A DNA stretch of 64,000 nucleotides from Morinoia aosen. Its lineage: Eukaryota > Arthropoda > Malacostraca > Amphipoda > Talitridae. Below, in pieces: positions 23,435-36,000 of the stretch. The translations under genes were made by a program, and so were the position numbers. Below the pieces are notes generated by a model. That model was not told where the DNA came from. It saw only the letters and a program-made list of their open reading frames with translations, and made no database searches. The stretch's first letter is position 1, and each line of letters begins with the position of its first letter. The DNA lies in contig CM059563.1 in NCBI GenBank assembly GCA_030386875.1, positions 15,642,001 to 15,706,000 of the forward strand, written 5' to 3'.

Positions 23435-24375
23435 TATGGACTATTGAAAACAAAACTCCCTTTTTGAAAAATAGAAATAAAAGCGTAGTTTTTCATTTTC
23501 ACCGACTTGCTATAAGTGTACCGATTTGTTATGGTATACAAATGAGTGTACCGATTTGCTATGGTACACGTACCACATACGTATTCACAATTAGTAATAA
23601 TAGGTCAAATTCAGTCATTAATTATTGGCTCGATCATTTTCTGGTAGAGGGGCCTAATTTTAATCGTTTGCTGAGGTATTTTGGATGCTATTGCGCCTCG
23701 ATCACGGCGTTGCTATAATTTGCACTCAGCCGACGACTTCGAAGTTTTACTCATACGAGAGAATTCTTACTTCAGATGTTGAGGGGCACAAGATAGGCAA
23801 TAAGTTTAGGCTAATTGAGTTTGTCTACTCTATGCCAGAAAGTTATAAAGGAAGACAAAGGAATGGCATTGAAGAAATAGCGTGAAAACTAACAGAAATA
23901 ACGTGGACACGAAAGACAAAATGGTCCTGAACGCCTGCCTGTCTATAGCCGAGGTAACTTACTAATATCCCTCTGAGGTGTGTAAGTCCCCATGGCATAG
24001 AGTAGACAAACTCAATTAGCCTAAACTTATTGCCTATCTTGTGCCCCTCAACATCTGAAGTAAGAATTCTCTCGTATGAGTAAAACTTGAGTGCAAATTA
24101 TAGCAACGCCGTGATCGAGGCGCAATAGCATCCAAAATACCTCAGCAAACGATTAAAATTAAGCCCCTCTACCAGAAAATTATAGAGCCAATAATTAATG
24201 ACTGAATTTGACCTCTTATTACTGATTGTGAATACATATGTGGTAAGTGTACCATAGCAATCGGTACACTTATATGTGTACCATAGCAAATCGGTACACT
24301 TATAGCAAATCGGTGAAAATTAAAAACTATGCTTTCATTTCTATTTTTCAATGAGGGAGCTTTGACTGTTCCTAT
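23435..24375. repeat. 0.9-kb fold-back inverted repeat
   Basis: The left arm (about 23435-23836) and right arm (23993-24375) are near-identical reverse complements around a 156-bp spacer. The left arm has about 14 extra bases (from 'gccgacgacttcga') missing in the right arm. Each arm holds short internal repeats of 'gtgtaccgatttgctatgg'. The open frames in the arms (23356-23718 plus, 24098-24289 and 24169-24501 minus) encode related hydrophobic sequences of no recognised family. It could be a fold-back transposon or an inverted duplication. Confidence 0.85.
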
Positions 24376-25378
24376 AGCACAAACAATGAAATAAGAATGC
24401 AACAAATGAAGGTGCAGAGCTATATGATGAATCAGACCCAGTCTGAATGTAATTATGCCCTCCCTCCCACAGCGCAGTATAACTAATCGAATGGCTTTCA
24501 AAAACTCACACGATGAGGCTATGAGGCTAAAGAGATTTTGAAGAGGAAATTAAACAACTTGCTTAACTAAAGGAAAAATGTAAATTAACATACCAACACA
24601 ATCGCGCATAATATTCCTAGCAAGAACACTAAGCAGGTAACCCTCAAACAAAAACAGCTATTTTTGGCTACCGCGGTCTATCGACGTCAGAGCGAGGCAC
24701 ACCTATACGTATATTCGAATGCGTATCTCCATGGCGAGCTTTCTTATTCCTTCTTTCTGACCGTACGTCCCCATCCGCAGGCGTCCCTTGAGTACCATTT
24801 TCCATAGAGCTCCTCCGTGCGCTTTCAGTTGAGCGGCCCCATTGTGAAGGCAGGCCGCCGTTCTCTTGTGGCGCACATCTAACACCGGACCTCCAGCCAA
24901 AAATTATGAGAGCTAGTCCATGATCAACATTTAAGAGTAATGTCCTTGATCCTTGATCAACATAAAACACTACTCAAGAGTAATTTTTCGACATTACATA
25001 TATGAGTAATTTTTTATTACTTTTATCATGAGTTAATCTTCAAATTGACGAACATTAAGTAAGGAGTAGTGGGACGTGTAATTCAGCCCTACGTTTGGTA
25101 TGAGAAGCACCGTACATGGAGAGCGGGCATCCCCGCGCGCAGCTGTATAGACCGATGCTGGAACGACGGGAAACCATTCACACGTTGCAGCTTTTTCAGT
25201 GCTTGACAAAAATTACTCTTATTCTCATACGTAATTGAGCGCTGGCAAAATAGTTGAGAAATTATATGGATATAAACTTTGAAGTTTTGCCCTTAATAGT
25301 TTACATGTTCTTATACACAATGATTTATGCGTGTATAGTTTCTGTAAATAAACACAAGTTATTGATTGTATATCTATA
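24376..25378. other. Intergenic stretch, nothing recognised
   Basis: Open frames at 24668-24970 and 24703-24900 (minus) lie in a GC-richer patch (24660-24900) and match nothing I know. No other feature seen. Confidence 0.4.
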
Positions 25379-25752
25379 CAGGTTGTTCCAAAAAAAAGCA
25401 GGCCAAACTTCGAATTGATGGAGCTCTACAGTTATTGCTGATAATTTAGTTTTGTAAAGGCCAGTATGTTATTTATCTAAATCAGTATCTATACAATACC
25501 ACTTGCATGGTTAAAATATGCTTGCAAGATCAAGTTATCCTCGTAAATAAAATTAATGCCCTTTATTCTGCAGTTAACAAAAGAACAAAGAGTGTTTATA
25601 GTCACGAACTGAATTTCGACTAGAAGCACTAAACGCGTACTGGCCTTATTTGCTCAACATTTCCCAGGTCGAACATTGCCATGCATAGATATCATATCTG
25701 GAAAAATGCTTTTTCAATTCAAAGTTCGGCCTGCTTTTTTTTGGACACCCTG
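25379..25752. mobile_element. Mariner-like MITE, 374 bp
   Basis: The terminal inverted repeats are about 40 bp: left 25379-25418, starting CAGGTTGTTCC followed by an A run and GCAGGCC, and right 25714-25752, whose reverse complement starts CAGGGTGTCC, again followed by an A run and GCAGGCC. Such CAGG.TGTCC ends with an A run are typical of mariner-like elements. There is no transposase open frame inside, so it is non-autonomous. The left flank has the expected TA; the right flank reads GATA, so the TA duplication is not clean. Confidence 0.8.
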
Positions 25753-25753
25753 G

Positions 25754-26114
25754 ATAATAAGTCAAAGATTATGTACGTTTGATTTCAATACCACTCGAGC
25801 TCTGAAATCATACAGTATTAAGTTGAATTATTTGACTTTGAAAGAGTTATAATTTCAATTGAGAACGTAAGAATATAACCTTTCAATTGAGCGTTTTTAC
25901 ATTCTCAATTGAAATTATAACTCTTTCAAAGTCAAATAATTCAACTAAGAACGCTAAGAACGTAAGAACGCTCACGCTCAATTGAAAGGTTATATTCTTA
26001 CGTTCTCAATTGAAATTATAACTCTTTCAAAGTCAAATAATTCAACTTAATACTGTATGATTTCAGAGCTCGAGTGGTATTGAAATCAAACGTACATAAT
26101 CTTTGACTTATTAT
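25754..26114. repeat. Perfect 141-bp inverted repeat with 79-bp spacer
   Basis: By eye, 25754-25894 is an exact reverse complement of 25974-26114. The spacer contains a third, partial copy of the inner part ('ctcaattgaaattataactc' onward) in the orientation of the right arm. A single strand could fold into a 141-bp hairpin. It starts one base after the MITE. No open frame of note. Confidence 0.9.
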
Positions 26115-26591
26115 ATTCAATTGAGCGTGAATGGCCAGTATGTCAATCCAAAGTGGAAATTAAAATAATGCGGAGGTTAGTATTTTGTTTGAAGTTAGTA
26201 GTTAGTATAGTTAGTATTTTGTTTGAAGACGTTAACCACAGATTTGAGTTCATGAGGAAAAAAATGTAGCCGCAGAATAGTAAATCAACATGTTATTTTT
26301 ACAAATATTTCCACTGGAACACTCCGACCCACTCGAAGGCGACATGCCATGTTTTCACTAAGACTTTACTCGTTTTCTCATCAAAGACCTAATGCATTTT
26401 TAGCTCCCACATTCCCCTTCCATTTTCCAGCCATGGTATTCATATTTTCTCCCTGCCACAACCCCTGAATTACCTCCCCTCTTTCGATCAACATCTAATT
26501 ACCTCACCACCAGTGCGCTCGACAAGCTGTTCCTTTCTTCCCATCGTCCCGTACAGCGTAATTACTTGCGTCACATTGTGCACTTGTACGT

Positions 26592-27257
26592 GTACTGCAT
26601 GCAGTGATCCAGACAGCCTGTATATGTACTGCATGCAGTGATCCAGACAGCGTGTACATGTACTGCATGCAGGGATCCAGACAGCGTGTACATGTACTGC
26701 ATGCAGGGATCCAGACAGCGTGTACATGTACTGCATGCAGGGATCCAGACAGCGTCTACATGTACTGCATGCAGGGATCCAGACAGCCTGTACATGTACT
26801 GCATGCAGGGATCCAGACAGCGTGTACATGTACTGCATGCAGGGATCCAGACAGCGTGTACATGTACTGCATGCAGGGATCCAGACAGCGTGCACATGTA
26901 CTGCATGCAGGGATCCAGACAGCGTGTACATGTACTGCATGCAGGGATCCAGACAGCCTGTACATGTACTGCATGCAGGGATCCAGACAGCGTGTACATG
27001 TACTGCATGCAGGGATCCAGACAGCATGTACATGTACTGCATGCAGGGATCCAGACAGCGTGTACATGTACTGCATGCAGGGATCCAGACAGCATGTACA
27101 TGTACTGCATGCAGGGATCCAGACAGCGTGTACATGTACTGCATGCAGGGATCCAGACAGCGTGTACATGTACTGCATGCAGGGATCCAGACAGCGTGTA
27201 CATGTACTGCATGCAGGGATCCAGACAGCGTGTACATGTACTGCATGCAGGGATCCA
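26592..27257. repeat. 34-bp minisatellite, about 19-20 copies
   Basis: The unit is made largely of three palindromes, GTACATGTAC, CTGCATGCAG and GGATCC, joined by AGACAGCGT. Copies are nearly identical, differing mainly at one or two positions (GCGTGT, GCCTGT, GCATGT). Because 34 is not a multiple of 3 and the unit has no stop in any phase, long open frames run through it on both strands (for example 26604-27287 plus and 26488-27258 minus). They are by-products of the repeat, not genes. Confidence 0.97.
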
Positions 27258-30200
27258 TGGACTAATTCATCGCGTATAAGAAGTTAGCATTAATTAACTT
27301 GTTTTTATTTTCGTTTTGCTGCTTGTCGTCACCTTGGTCTTTTTCTAAAACTACTCACACGCATTTTCTTCGTTTACTGTAGAGATTGTGACTAGAACAT
27401 CTGGGATGTATCACAATTGTATAACATCCGTTTACGTATATCCTACACCTCAACATCTTGTTCATTCCCTAAGCCCTAATATCTTGGTAGTTGCTCTTCA
27501 GCAATTACCACCAATCACATCGTCACAATTACAACAACCAAGCCACAATATACGAGTATAAACAAACATTTCAGTTCCCCACTGCCTTTTTTCACTACAA
27601 ACGGACCCCTAACACCTTCCCACCCCACCCACAAGCTTTGTCCGCGCACCCCGCTCCCACCCTCTCCCCGTCCCTCAGTTGGTGCTAGCTCACCCCTCGT
27701 TCCATTGCCACCACCCCAGCTCCCCCCTGCCCCCGAGCCGCCATTGTGATGCTAATGTTGGGGCTTGAACCAGCGGCTCCCGGCACAACTCAGTCGCGGC
27801 TCTGCAAACACTCGTCGAGGCGCCTTCTTATTTGATGAAAAATGTTGAGCTAAGCAGCGTTCTGTCCGCACATCCACTGCACGGTCTCCATCAAAGTTTC
27901 TTAAAGATGAAACGAGAAGAATTTCACGCTCTTCCATGCTGCAAAACGTCGACTTGCTTGCTCTTCCATGTCCCAAAATGTTGAAGATTGTTTATTTTTC
28001 CTTGCTACAAAATGCTTGTTTGCTCTTCCATGCAACAAAAACACGTGTATAAAGAGTGCAAAAGAGCGTAACTCAAACTATCAGTATCCTAACTACCATG
28101 ACAACGAGTTAGGATAGGCAAATAATCGAGTATTGTCTTTGTAATTGAAAAATATTCATCACTGCTTTTATCATAAACATCCACTTTTGTCCATGAAACT
28201 CCTTCAATGAACTGTGAAGACAACCTTTCTCTACCTTCTGATTATAAAACCCTCTATGAACTACTCCTGTCTGGATGCCAATGTCAGGAGGCATGTATGC
28301 TTGCTCGTTCAAAGAATTTCAAAATAATCTTCTAGAAAGTTTCACAAGTCTGTCAATATTGAACGATTCGAAGAAGATTAAAAAACAGCTTCTCTTGAAA
28401 CGCTTGTATTTTTTGAATGACTTTGGAGCAAGGATTTATATTTATTTCTTACATACATATTGAGTACAGCGTGCCAGTCTCATCATACGGGATAGGTACA
28501 TCGCAGCAAAGGCAACTGATGCACACAAAGAGAAAAATGTCAATATCTACAGCATATGCGAGCGTTCATGTAGCAAAACGAACACGTGCAAGCAACATTT
28601 AACAGAAAGAAGCTTGATCCAAACTTTGCAACCATTTTGTAATTTTTTATGAGGAACCTATGCGTGATTTGATCATGAAGTTAGAGTTGTGTGGAGAAAA
28701 GCATCATGTATCTGAATATTATTTCTACCAAAAATAATGCATGGTGCAAATCTGAATTATTGCCTTGATAAACAAGGCAATGTCTCCATTCAAGTCAATG
28801 TCACAATTGGAATAATAGAAAATACGTAATTTTTGTAGAACCGTGAAAAAAAAATATATGACGAATTAAGATCATTCTAATTCCAGCAATGCAAGTGAAG
28901 AAAACAAAAAAGGTGCAGAAAAGCAGAGCGGAACGAGGAAGTTCTCTATATGTTTTGGAAATGCAGGCGATCAAATTTAACAAACATGTCTTCAGTGTCA
29001 TCAAAATGAAACATTAACTTAACTTTGGAACTTTAACAAGACCATTGCTTTTTATGAAATTCATGCTGCGTAGGAAGGGATTTTAACTAGCCCAAGATTT
29101 CAACTGTTTAGGACCACTATAAAATATCGGCGCAAGCAAAGCTGGTAGCTTTATTTTCAAGTTCAAGTTTAAAAAAAAATCTTATTTTAAGCTTTATTAT
29201 TCGTTCATTGAAAGTTTTTAAAGAACCCGTTTAAATGCATGTCCATTCTTCTCTCCGCTCTCCATTTTTGGTCTGGATCACTTTTTGATGAATTTTATTG
29301 AAGGCTAGTTATTCCAACAGAGAAGTTGGCAGTCGTTATGTATGGTGGAGTTTCCAGTTTGCGGCCGGATCGAGCGGGACACACGCAAATGACAACCAAC
29401 AAGGCCCAATAGGCACAATAAAGCGACACACCGTATTCGTGTAATGGGGGATGATTTCTTGCACAACACGGACTATTAAGTAGATTTTGAACAGAGTGCC
29501 GGGAAAACTCTTCGAGTTTCATACACAAAAAGTTCAAGTTTTTATTCATAGCTGGCAGCGCAGGCTGGTTCTATAATATAAACGTCAGGGCTGTCAAGCA
29601 CTCGCTGTTCGACAGCTTTCAAGCGAGAGTTCGACTCAAAGTCGGTACTTTGAACAAACATTTAATGCGCTTATAAATGATGCAGATTATATTGTTTCAT
29701 ATCACCAACTTTTTTGGAGTCATTTAATTTATTGGGGGTATGTATACAATTGTTTATTATTTCTGTGTTACAAGATGCAAATAAAAGATTTGCTTCAAGA
29801 CCAAACAAATGACCTAAGTATTTTTGTAATGAACAAGAAGTAATTATAGGGACGTACCTTCTGATGTAAATTAAATACCAAACGATTGATTATGGATTTC
29901 CCATTGCCTCACGTTGGCAACTCCTATCATTGGATGTGCAAAACACCTAGCTATACCTATTCAGGTGGTGAAGGCAATCTTGATTATTCAGCAAGAATGT
30001 TTAAGTTGTACTACAATAAATTCAGCACTAATATCCACACATAGCTTAAGAATATCAATGAATATAGTACAATATTAAGCAGATTCAGCTTATCTTGCAC
30101 CGTTACATGCAAAAACTGCTTTCTTTCATAGAGACAAATGTTAAGACAAGTCAAACTCACCCAGATACTCCATGTTAATCATACTTTTGAGAGCATATAC

Positions 30201-32724
30201 AGTGAGTTTAAACTTAAAACAAAGTTGTCATGAAAAATCAGATTGAATTTAGGACATTATCGATCTCTACGTAATATTCACCCTTTTATACAGGCGCTGT
30301 GGTAGTTTCGACGTCATTTCAAACAGTGTTCTTCATACTTTGGCGTGTTGCTCCTCAAAAGTTTGAACTCGTATTCAATTCTGCTCTTTAGATCATTCAG
30401 GTCTCTCAAGCGAGTAGAGTGACATGAGCTTTACACTTCTGCATGGTGACTCTAGATGTTATTTTCGCATATCTGTCATCACGATATAGAAATATTCTTT
30501 GTTTGAAATAAGCGACGCTAAAACCGGTTAGGAAACTGATCTGTGCAACTAACGTAATAAAATGCGCTAAAATTGGAATGATAGTAAATAAATTATTATT
30601 TTTTTAAAATGAGGGAACATTCTTGTGAGATCTTACGTAAAAGGCATACTATTGTTCATGAAAACATTGTAGTGCATCCATTTATTTATATATTTATTTA
30701 CTGACCCGTACAATTCCTGTACTGCTATCACAAGTCTCAAGCACAAAAACGCTATTTAACTACTTACTTTGAAGAGGTATTTAACTTTATCACTTTTTAA
30801 TTTCCTTTGCACGGACAAAACGCACGTGTGCACGCTATATATTAGCTTTCAGAATAAATCAGATCAGAGGAGCTAGTAATTCCTTCATAGTTGTCGTGCG
30901 TAAATCGATTATTTTTTTACTGTAATCAGCAAATATTAATTTCATGTACTGCTAAAAGTGCTTGATTATTTTTTTCTGTAATACACGTTTCATTACTGTG
31001 AGGGTGAAAAATATAATGTAAAAATCGCTACTTTTATTTTTATTTAAATATTCTTTTGGTGTCCCAATGTTCAAAAATAATACAAGAAAAATTCGAGAGG
31101 TAGGAAAGCCCATGTCAGTGATGCTCTTGATTACATTATACATAGCATTGTTCAAATTTCAGATCCCGAACATATTTTATGTATTCAATAATCTACTCAA
31201 ATGATTTACAAGTTTTATCAAAAATCTCCGGATGCTATTATTTTTGATAGTCCATAAACGACAGTTTATATTATTGTAACCAAATCCAAAAAATAAATTT
31301 TTCAAGCAAATTACGATACACACGCGCTTAATATTGTAAAAAGATGATTCAGAAAAATTCGAATGATTCGAGGGAGAATTGATAAGATTCGCGAAAGAAA
31401 GGCGTAGCTAATAAAGAGACAGAATTGAAAGCTAATTTCACCTATGATGATAATCCCTTTCGGCTTTTGAGAATTTCGTTCCTCAGAGCAAATAGTTTGA
31501 AGCTCACACTCGAAATATCTGCAACCGAATTGGTCGCAAGATATCTGCAACCGAATAACCAACGAACTTTAAAGATTCGATTAGATACGTTAGTTTAAGT
31601 CTCTCTAACTACACCAAATGTGTTCCGAAAGAGGAGAAAAGCACCATTTAGTATGGAGTTTAGGGAATGGAGAATCTGTGCACAAGGTGTGTTACCGCAC
31701 ATGTCCCATGTGCACAGGGACTACAAGTTGAGAAAGAAGTTTAGGAAAGTTGAAGAAGAAAGTCATGAGATGCTGAAAAACAGAACAGCAGTGTACCAAA
31801 AAGGATTTCCGAAACTAAACAAAAAAAAATTATTTTAACAAAAGCAAAGTATACCTAACGTTCAGTTCAGTACCTCGCATTTTCCCCGTAGGAGCAATAA
31901 TTCCCATAGATACAATGGTTGTATTCCCCTGAGGGATATGAACTTGATGTGTGAGTATTATTTGAGAGAAGTGTTACATGTGTTTAGTTGATTTGGATAT
32001 CATTCTCTAGTTTTGAAAACTCAGGCAAAAAAGCTAAAAATATAATATGAAAGTGTAGCAGTTAAAGCCCGTACTATATTGAACGTTCAGAAAACAAACA
32101 ACGTGTCAGAGGTGCCAAAGAGCTTTTTTCTTGCGAAAATTTTTTAGTCTGGAGTGAAAAAGGGTCAATTTAGCATATTTTGAGAAGCTACATTTGTATT
32201 TGAAGCAACATTTGCATCTGACAAAAACGCCCAGACTTGGCTAGAAAAGATGAATCTGACCACTGGGCTTGGCGGCTTTACTTATATTTGAGGAAGCTAT
32301 ACTTGCAGTCCAGTGTAAATTTCATCTACAAATTTAAACTTACGGCGTTCTCTATCTTTTGAGCAATAAACATTCCTGCCATGCGTGCATCTATTACATA
32401 TTATAGACTCCTCGGACAGCTGCACGCCCGGTGAAAATAAAAATCTCACAGGTTGAGCTGGGTTCGAACATATCTCTATCTCTTCCATGCTTCATTCTGC
32501 GGCTCATCTCTATACGTGCTTACAGTCCTTTTCCCATTTCTTCACTGTCACCCATTTTCCCAGCTCTGAAGGTTTCTAGCATCACACTCACCAACCCTCT
32601 CACGTCCCCTAACACGTTACATCCACCAATACTCTCTCTCCTACTTACCGATATCCTCATGCCCTCCTATAAATATCCTCACACCATCTCATCAATACTT
32701 TTACCCCTATATAACATCAGTGTC
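27258..32724. other. Intergenic stretch, no gene recognised
   Basis: Mostly AT-rich DNA without recognisable genes. A pyrimidine-rich, strongly C-rich tract lies at about 27590-27745. Short open frames (28109-28312, 29295-29549, 31311-31562, 31620-31838) match no family I know. Confidence 0.4.
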
Positions 32725-33080
32725 TTCACATCCGTTATTCTCACACACATTAATATTCTCCCACCCATTAATACCCTCACACCCATTAATACTCTCACAC
32801 CCATTAACACCCTTACACGATCAATAATACTCTCACATCCATTAGTACCCTCACACCCATTAATACCCTCACACCCGTTAAAATTCTCCCACCCAATTAC
32901 TACCCTCACACCCATTAATACCATCACACCCCTTAATACCCTCACACCCATTCATACCCTCACACCCAATAATACCCTCACATCCAATAATACCCTCCCA
33001 CCCAATAATACCCTCACACCCAATAATACCCTCACACCCATTAATACCCTCACACTCATTGATACCCTCACATATTCATC
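32725..33080. repeat. 18-bp tandem repeat, about 18 copies
   Basis: 'acacccattaataccctc' and close variants repeat in tandem. 18 is a multiple of 3, so a Thr/Leu/Pro/Asn-rich frame stays open (32431-33138), as does a Gly/Val-rich frame on the other strand. A more diverged leader with similar 'ctcaca' spacing extends upstream to about 32600. Confidence 0.9.
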
Positions 33081-36000
33081 AATACTCAGACACCCTCCGC
33101 TGCATCTCTCCCTCATCAGTACTTATTACACATATTGACACTTTCTTACCCACATATCCATCATTAATATTACACAGACCTATACTCTAACACCCAAAAA
33201 TACTCTTACACCACAAGTATATTATGTTTCTTACATTTCTATTCAGCTGCGCTAAAGAATAGTGCACAAAAATGAAGCTCAGTTTTTCTTCCGATTTATT
33301 ATCATCCAGGCGCCCAATATACTTCCCTGAACACAGTGTGTCAAACTTCCGGTATTACATGTCATAGAAACCCCGACCGAATTACTTCTAGGAAAAATGC
33401 ATGTAAAACCTATCTTTATACGCACATAACAGAGAAGCACCTTTTTTATAAAAATAGCCACCATGCATTACTTGTACCTGCGCAGAAAAAAGACACGTAA
33501 TGAATGTATCATAATATACGCATAAATATACGAGTCAATGTGCAGCCGCGTAACTTTGAGAAATTTCGACACATCTAGACGTGTAACGTACGTTGGCACA
33601 TATCCAGCTCAACCGGTTGGGAAATCAAATCAGACATTTCATGCACTGGAAATATTTTAGTTTAAAAAAAGTTTACTTTAGAACTTGATAAGTTCAACTA
33701 TTCTCCTCATCCAGACTTCAAGCTATTCGATTTTTTTATTGAGATAAATTTTAGTCGATCTGTAAAATTGATACAGTAAATGGCCTGTGCCAACGAAATT
33801 TACAAATGAAACACCGCAGACTTACGCTAGATGTGTCATGTCATGTTTTCATACTTTATTGTCACTTGGCGCAGAAAACCGTACCCTAATACCTTCATGA
33901 TTCGCATCTGTGCATCAGTTGTTAAAAAAATATGACTAGGGTTACTTTTTTAGTATTTATCATTATTATTATTATTTTCAGTGATAAGCCTTACCAATTA
34001 TGAACGGAACGCAAACAGTAGAGTAAGCATTGACCGCCTCTCTCGCTTGATGACGTGCTCGGTGTTGAGCACACTTTGCGCTGACGGACTTGGGATTATT
34101 TTTATGTGAAAAGTGAAATAAAATTTTCACGGTCTCTTTTTTAGATATAGTTGTACAACATGCTTGTTTGAATTTCAGAAATATTTTCCAGTTGTTAACG
34201 CTGTTTGCCGATGCTTATATTTTGTGTTAACTAGCATTTGTGAGACACGAAAATTGTTGCAAAAATTAAAATTTTTATTCTTCTCCCTTCATGATCAGAC
34301 CACTTGCCATAATTTACTTTTTTGTTGCTCCCGTCAATACAGAAAAATTCGTCTATAATCATACATCTAATTGAACAGTAAATTTATTTTCAAATCTCAC
34401 ATTACCATCACATCATTACTATTCATTGAATTATTTCTTCAGAGATAACTAATATTTTTGAACCAAAAGCGACAATATTTTTTTAAAAGAGCTGATATTT
34501 AAAGTGTGAAATAAAACAAAATAAATAAGGCGTGGTAACATGGAGCGATGACTGCAATGCTATGAAACACACGAAATATTGAGTTGGGCTCGAGCCCGAG
34601 TCTATGCAACATCAGCGTCTCTGGGTCGTTTGGCCGAGACGGTTCTGAAGGTTCGTTAGATATCGTGGCAGGTTTTGTGACAGTTACAGAGATATCATGT
34701 CAGCTACATGATCTCAGATGTATGAAGTTGCAGCCAGCCTACATCCAGGGCGCTTCAGTCATTTAGCAATGATTGGCCATGTAATCAATAGATGGGCAAG
34801 TTGATTGGGTGCTACTTTGGCTGGTTCAGTTGGTCTTGGAAGCTTATTGGCTGCTAGTTTGGTGAGGTCAGGTAAGTTAGGATGCTCATTGGCTTGTAGT
34901 GTCGCAGGGCGTGACCGAATACTGTATTATCGACCAGTCAAATCCCTCCCGCTGGTACGATACGAGCACTTTCTCAGACCATCTCAACCTCTACTAAATA
35001 ATTTAACCTCCAACTGACCACCACGCACATCCTTTTGAAACCCTACTATAAAGTGGTTAGCACGTATCCTGGCTACAGCTCGAATAATAAGCTTTAATGG
35101 AGCTCAGAGAACGAGGACTTAGCAGTCGCAGGCAACCGATGTGAGACCGCGCACGCCTCGGCCAGGCAATCCGCCTGTGTAAAGAGCCTGCCATTTTCTC
35201 GGTGGCAGCCCAGGCCGGGTCTCACAGACCGCCCAGGTTCAGACGTGGTTTGGTGGTCGTCCGCACCGCAGTAACGAACGCGTGGTCTCGCATGCTCATC
35301 GTCTCCGTCGCTCGCTCTCTCTCCTTGTCCCTTCCGACTCGAGGCGCCGATCGTTTCTATATCAGTGATAGTGCTAGAAAATGTAATGATCTACTTTTTC
35401 CGGTAAGCAGGGCTAACAAAGCTGAAAATTTGTCGTATTACTCGTACTTAATTTTTTTCATTAATGATGAATTTTGAAAGCTGGCGCACGGACCATAGCT
35501 GAAATTCATCATATGTGTGTTATAATTATAAAAAAAATTATACTGCGAGGTATAACTAAATCACGGCTACGGGAACAAGTGTGATGGACAACGAGTGGAA
35601 ACGAAACGTTAATCTGACAGTATAATAAAATTAAAAGCTTTGTGAACTCGAATGAACTCGTTAAATATCATCAGCTATGACATGAATCACCAGCCTAAAA
35701 CTGCAGTGACAATTCGTTCAAGTTTGTGTTAGAAAGATAAAAAAAAGGCTCTGATTATAAGAGAGAAAATTTCAGAAAATACATATAAGGTTGAAATAAA
35801 ATTTGAATCATTTATCACAAGTCGTGCGCAGAATTCCGAGAGCAGCACGTGCTCACAAAATGTAAGATAACTGAGATATTTAACCAAATATCGTCCTACA
35901 AGACCTCGGGTCCTCCGCCGTGCAGCGGCCGCATGCAGGACAGCGTGCGGGACACTGCCGCGTAAACAGGCGTAAGTAGACTTTTTGTTTGCTTTACACT

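Noticed and set aside
26488-27287. Long overlapping open frames on both strands (up to 256 codons) with Cys/Met/His repeats
   Set aside because: They come from the stop-free 34-bp minisatellite; the same unit is read in shifting frames. No initiation context, domain or splice signals.
27755-27805. 'gcttgaaccagcggctcccg' as a possible tRNA part
   Set aside because: No matching acceptor stem, anticodon arm or A box could be found; no tRNA gene was recognised anywhere in the window.
32431-33138. 235-codon Thr/Leu/Asn-rich frame
   Set aside because: Lies mostly on the 18-bp tandem repeat, which keeps frame because 18 is a multiple of 3.
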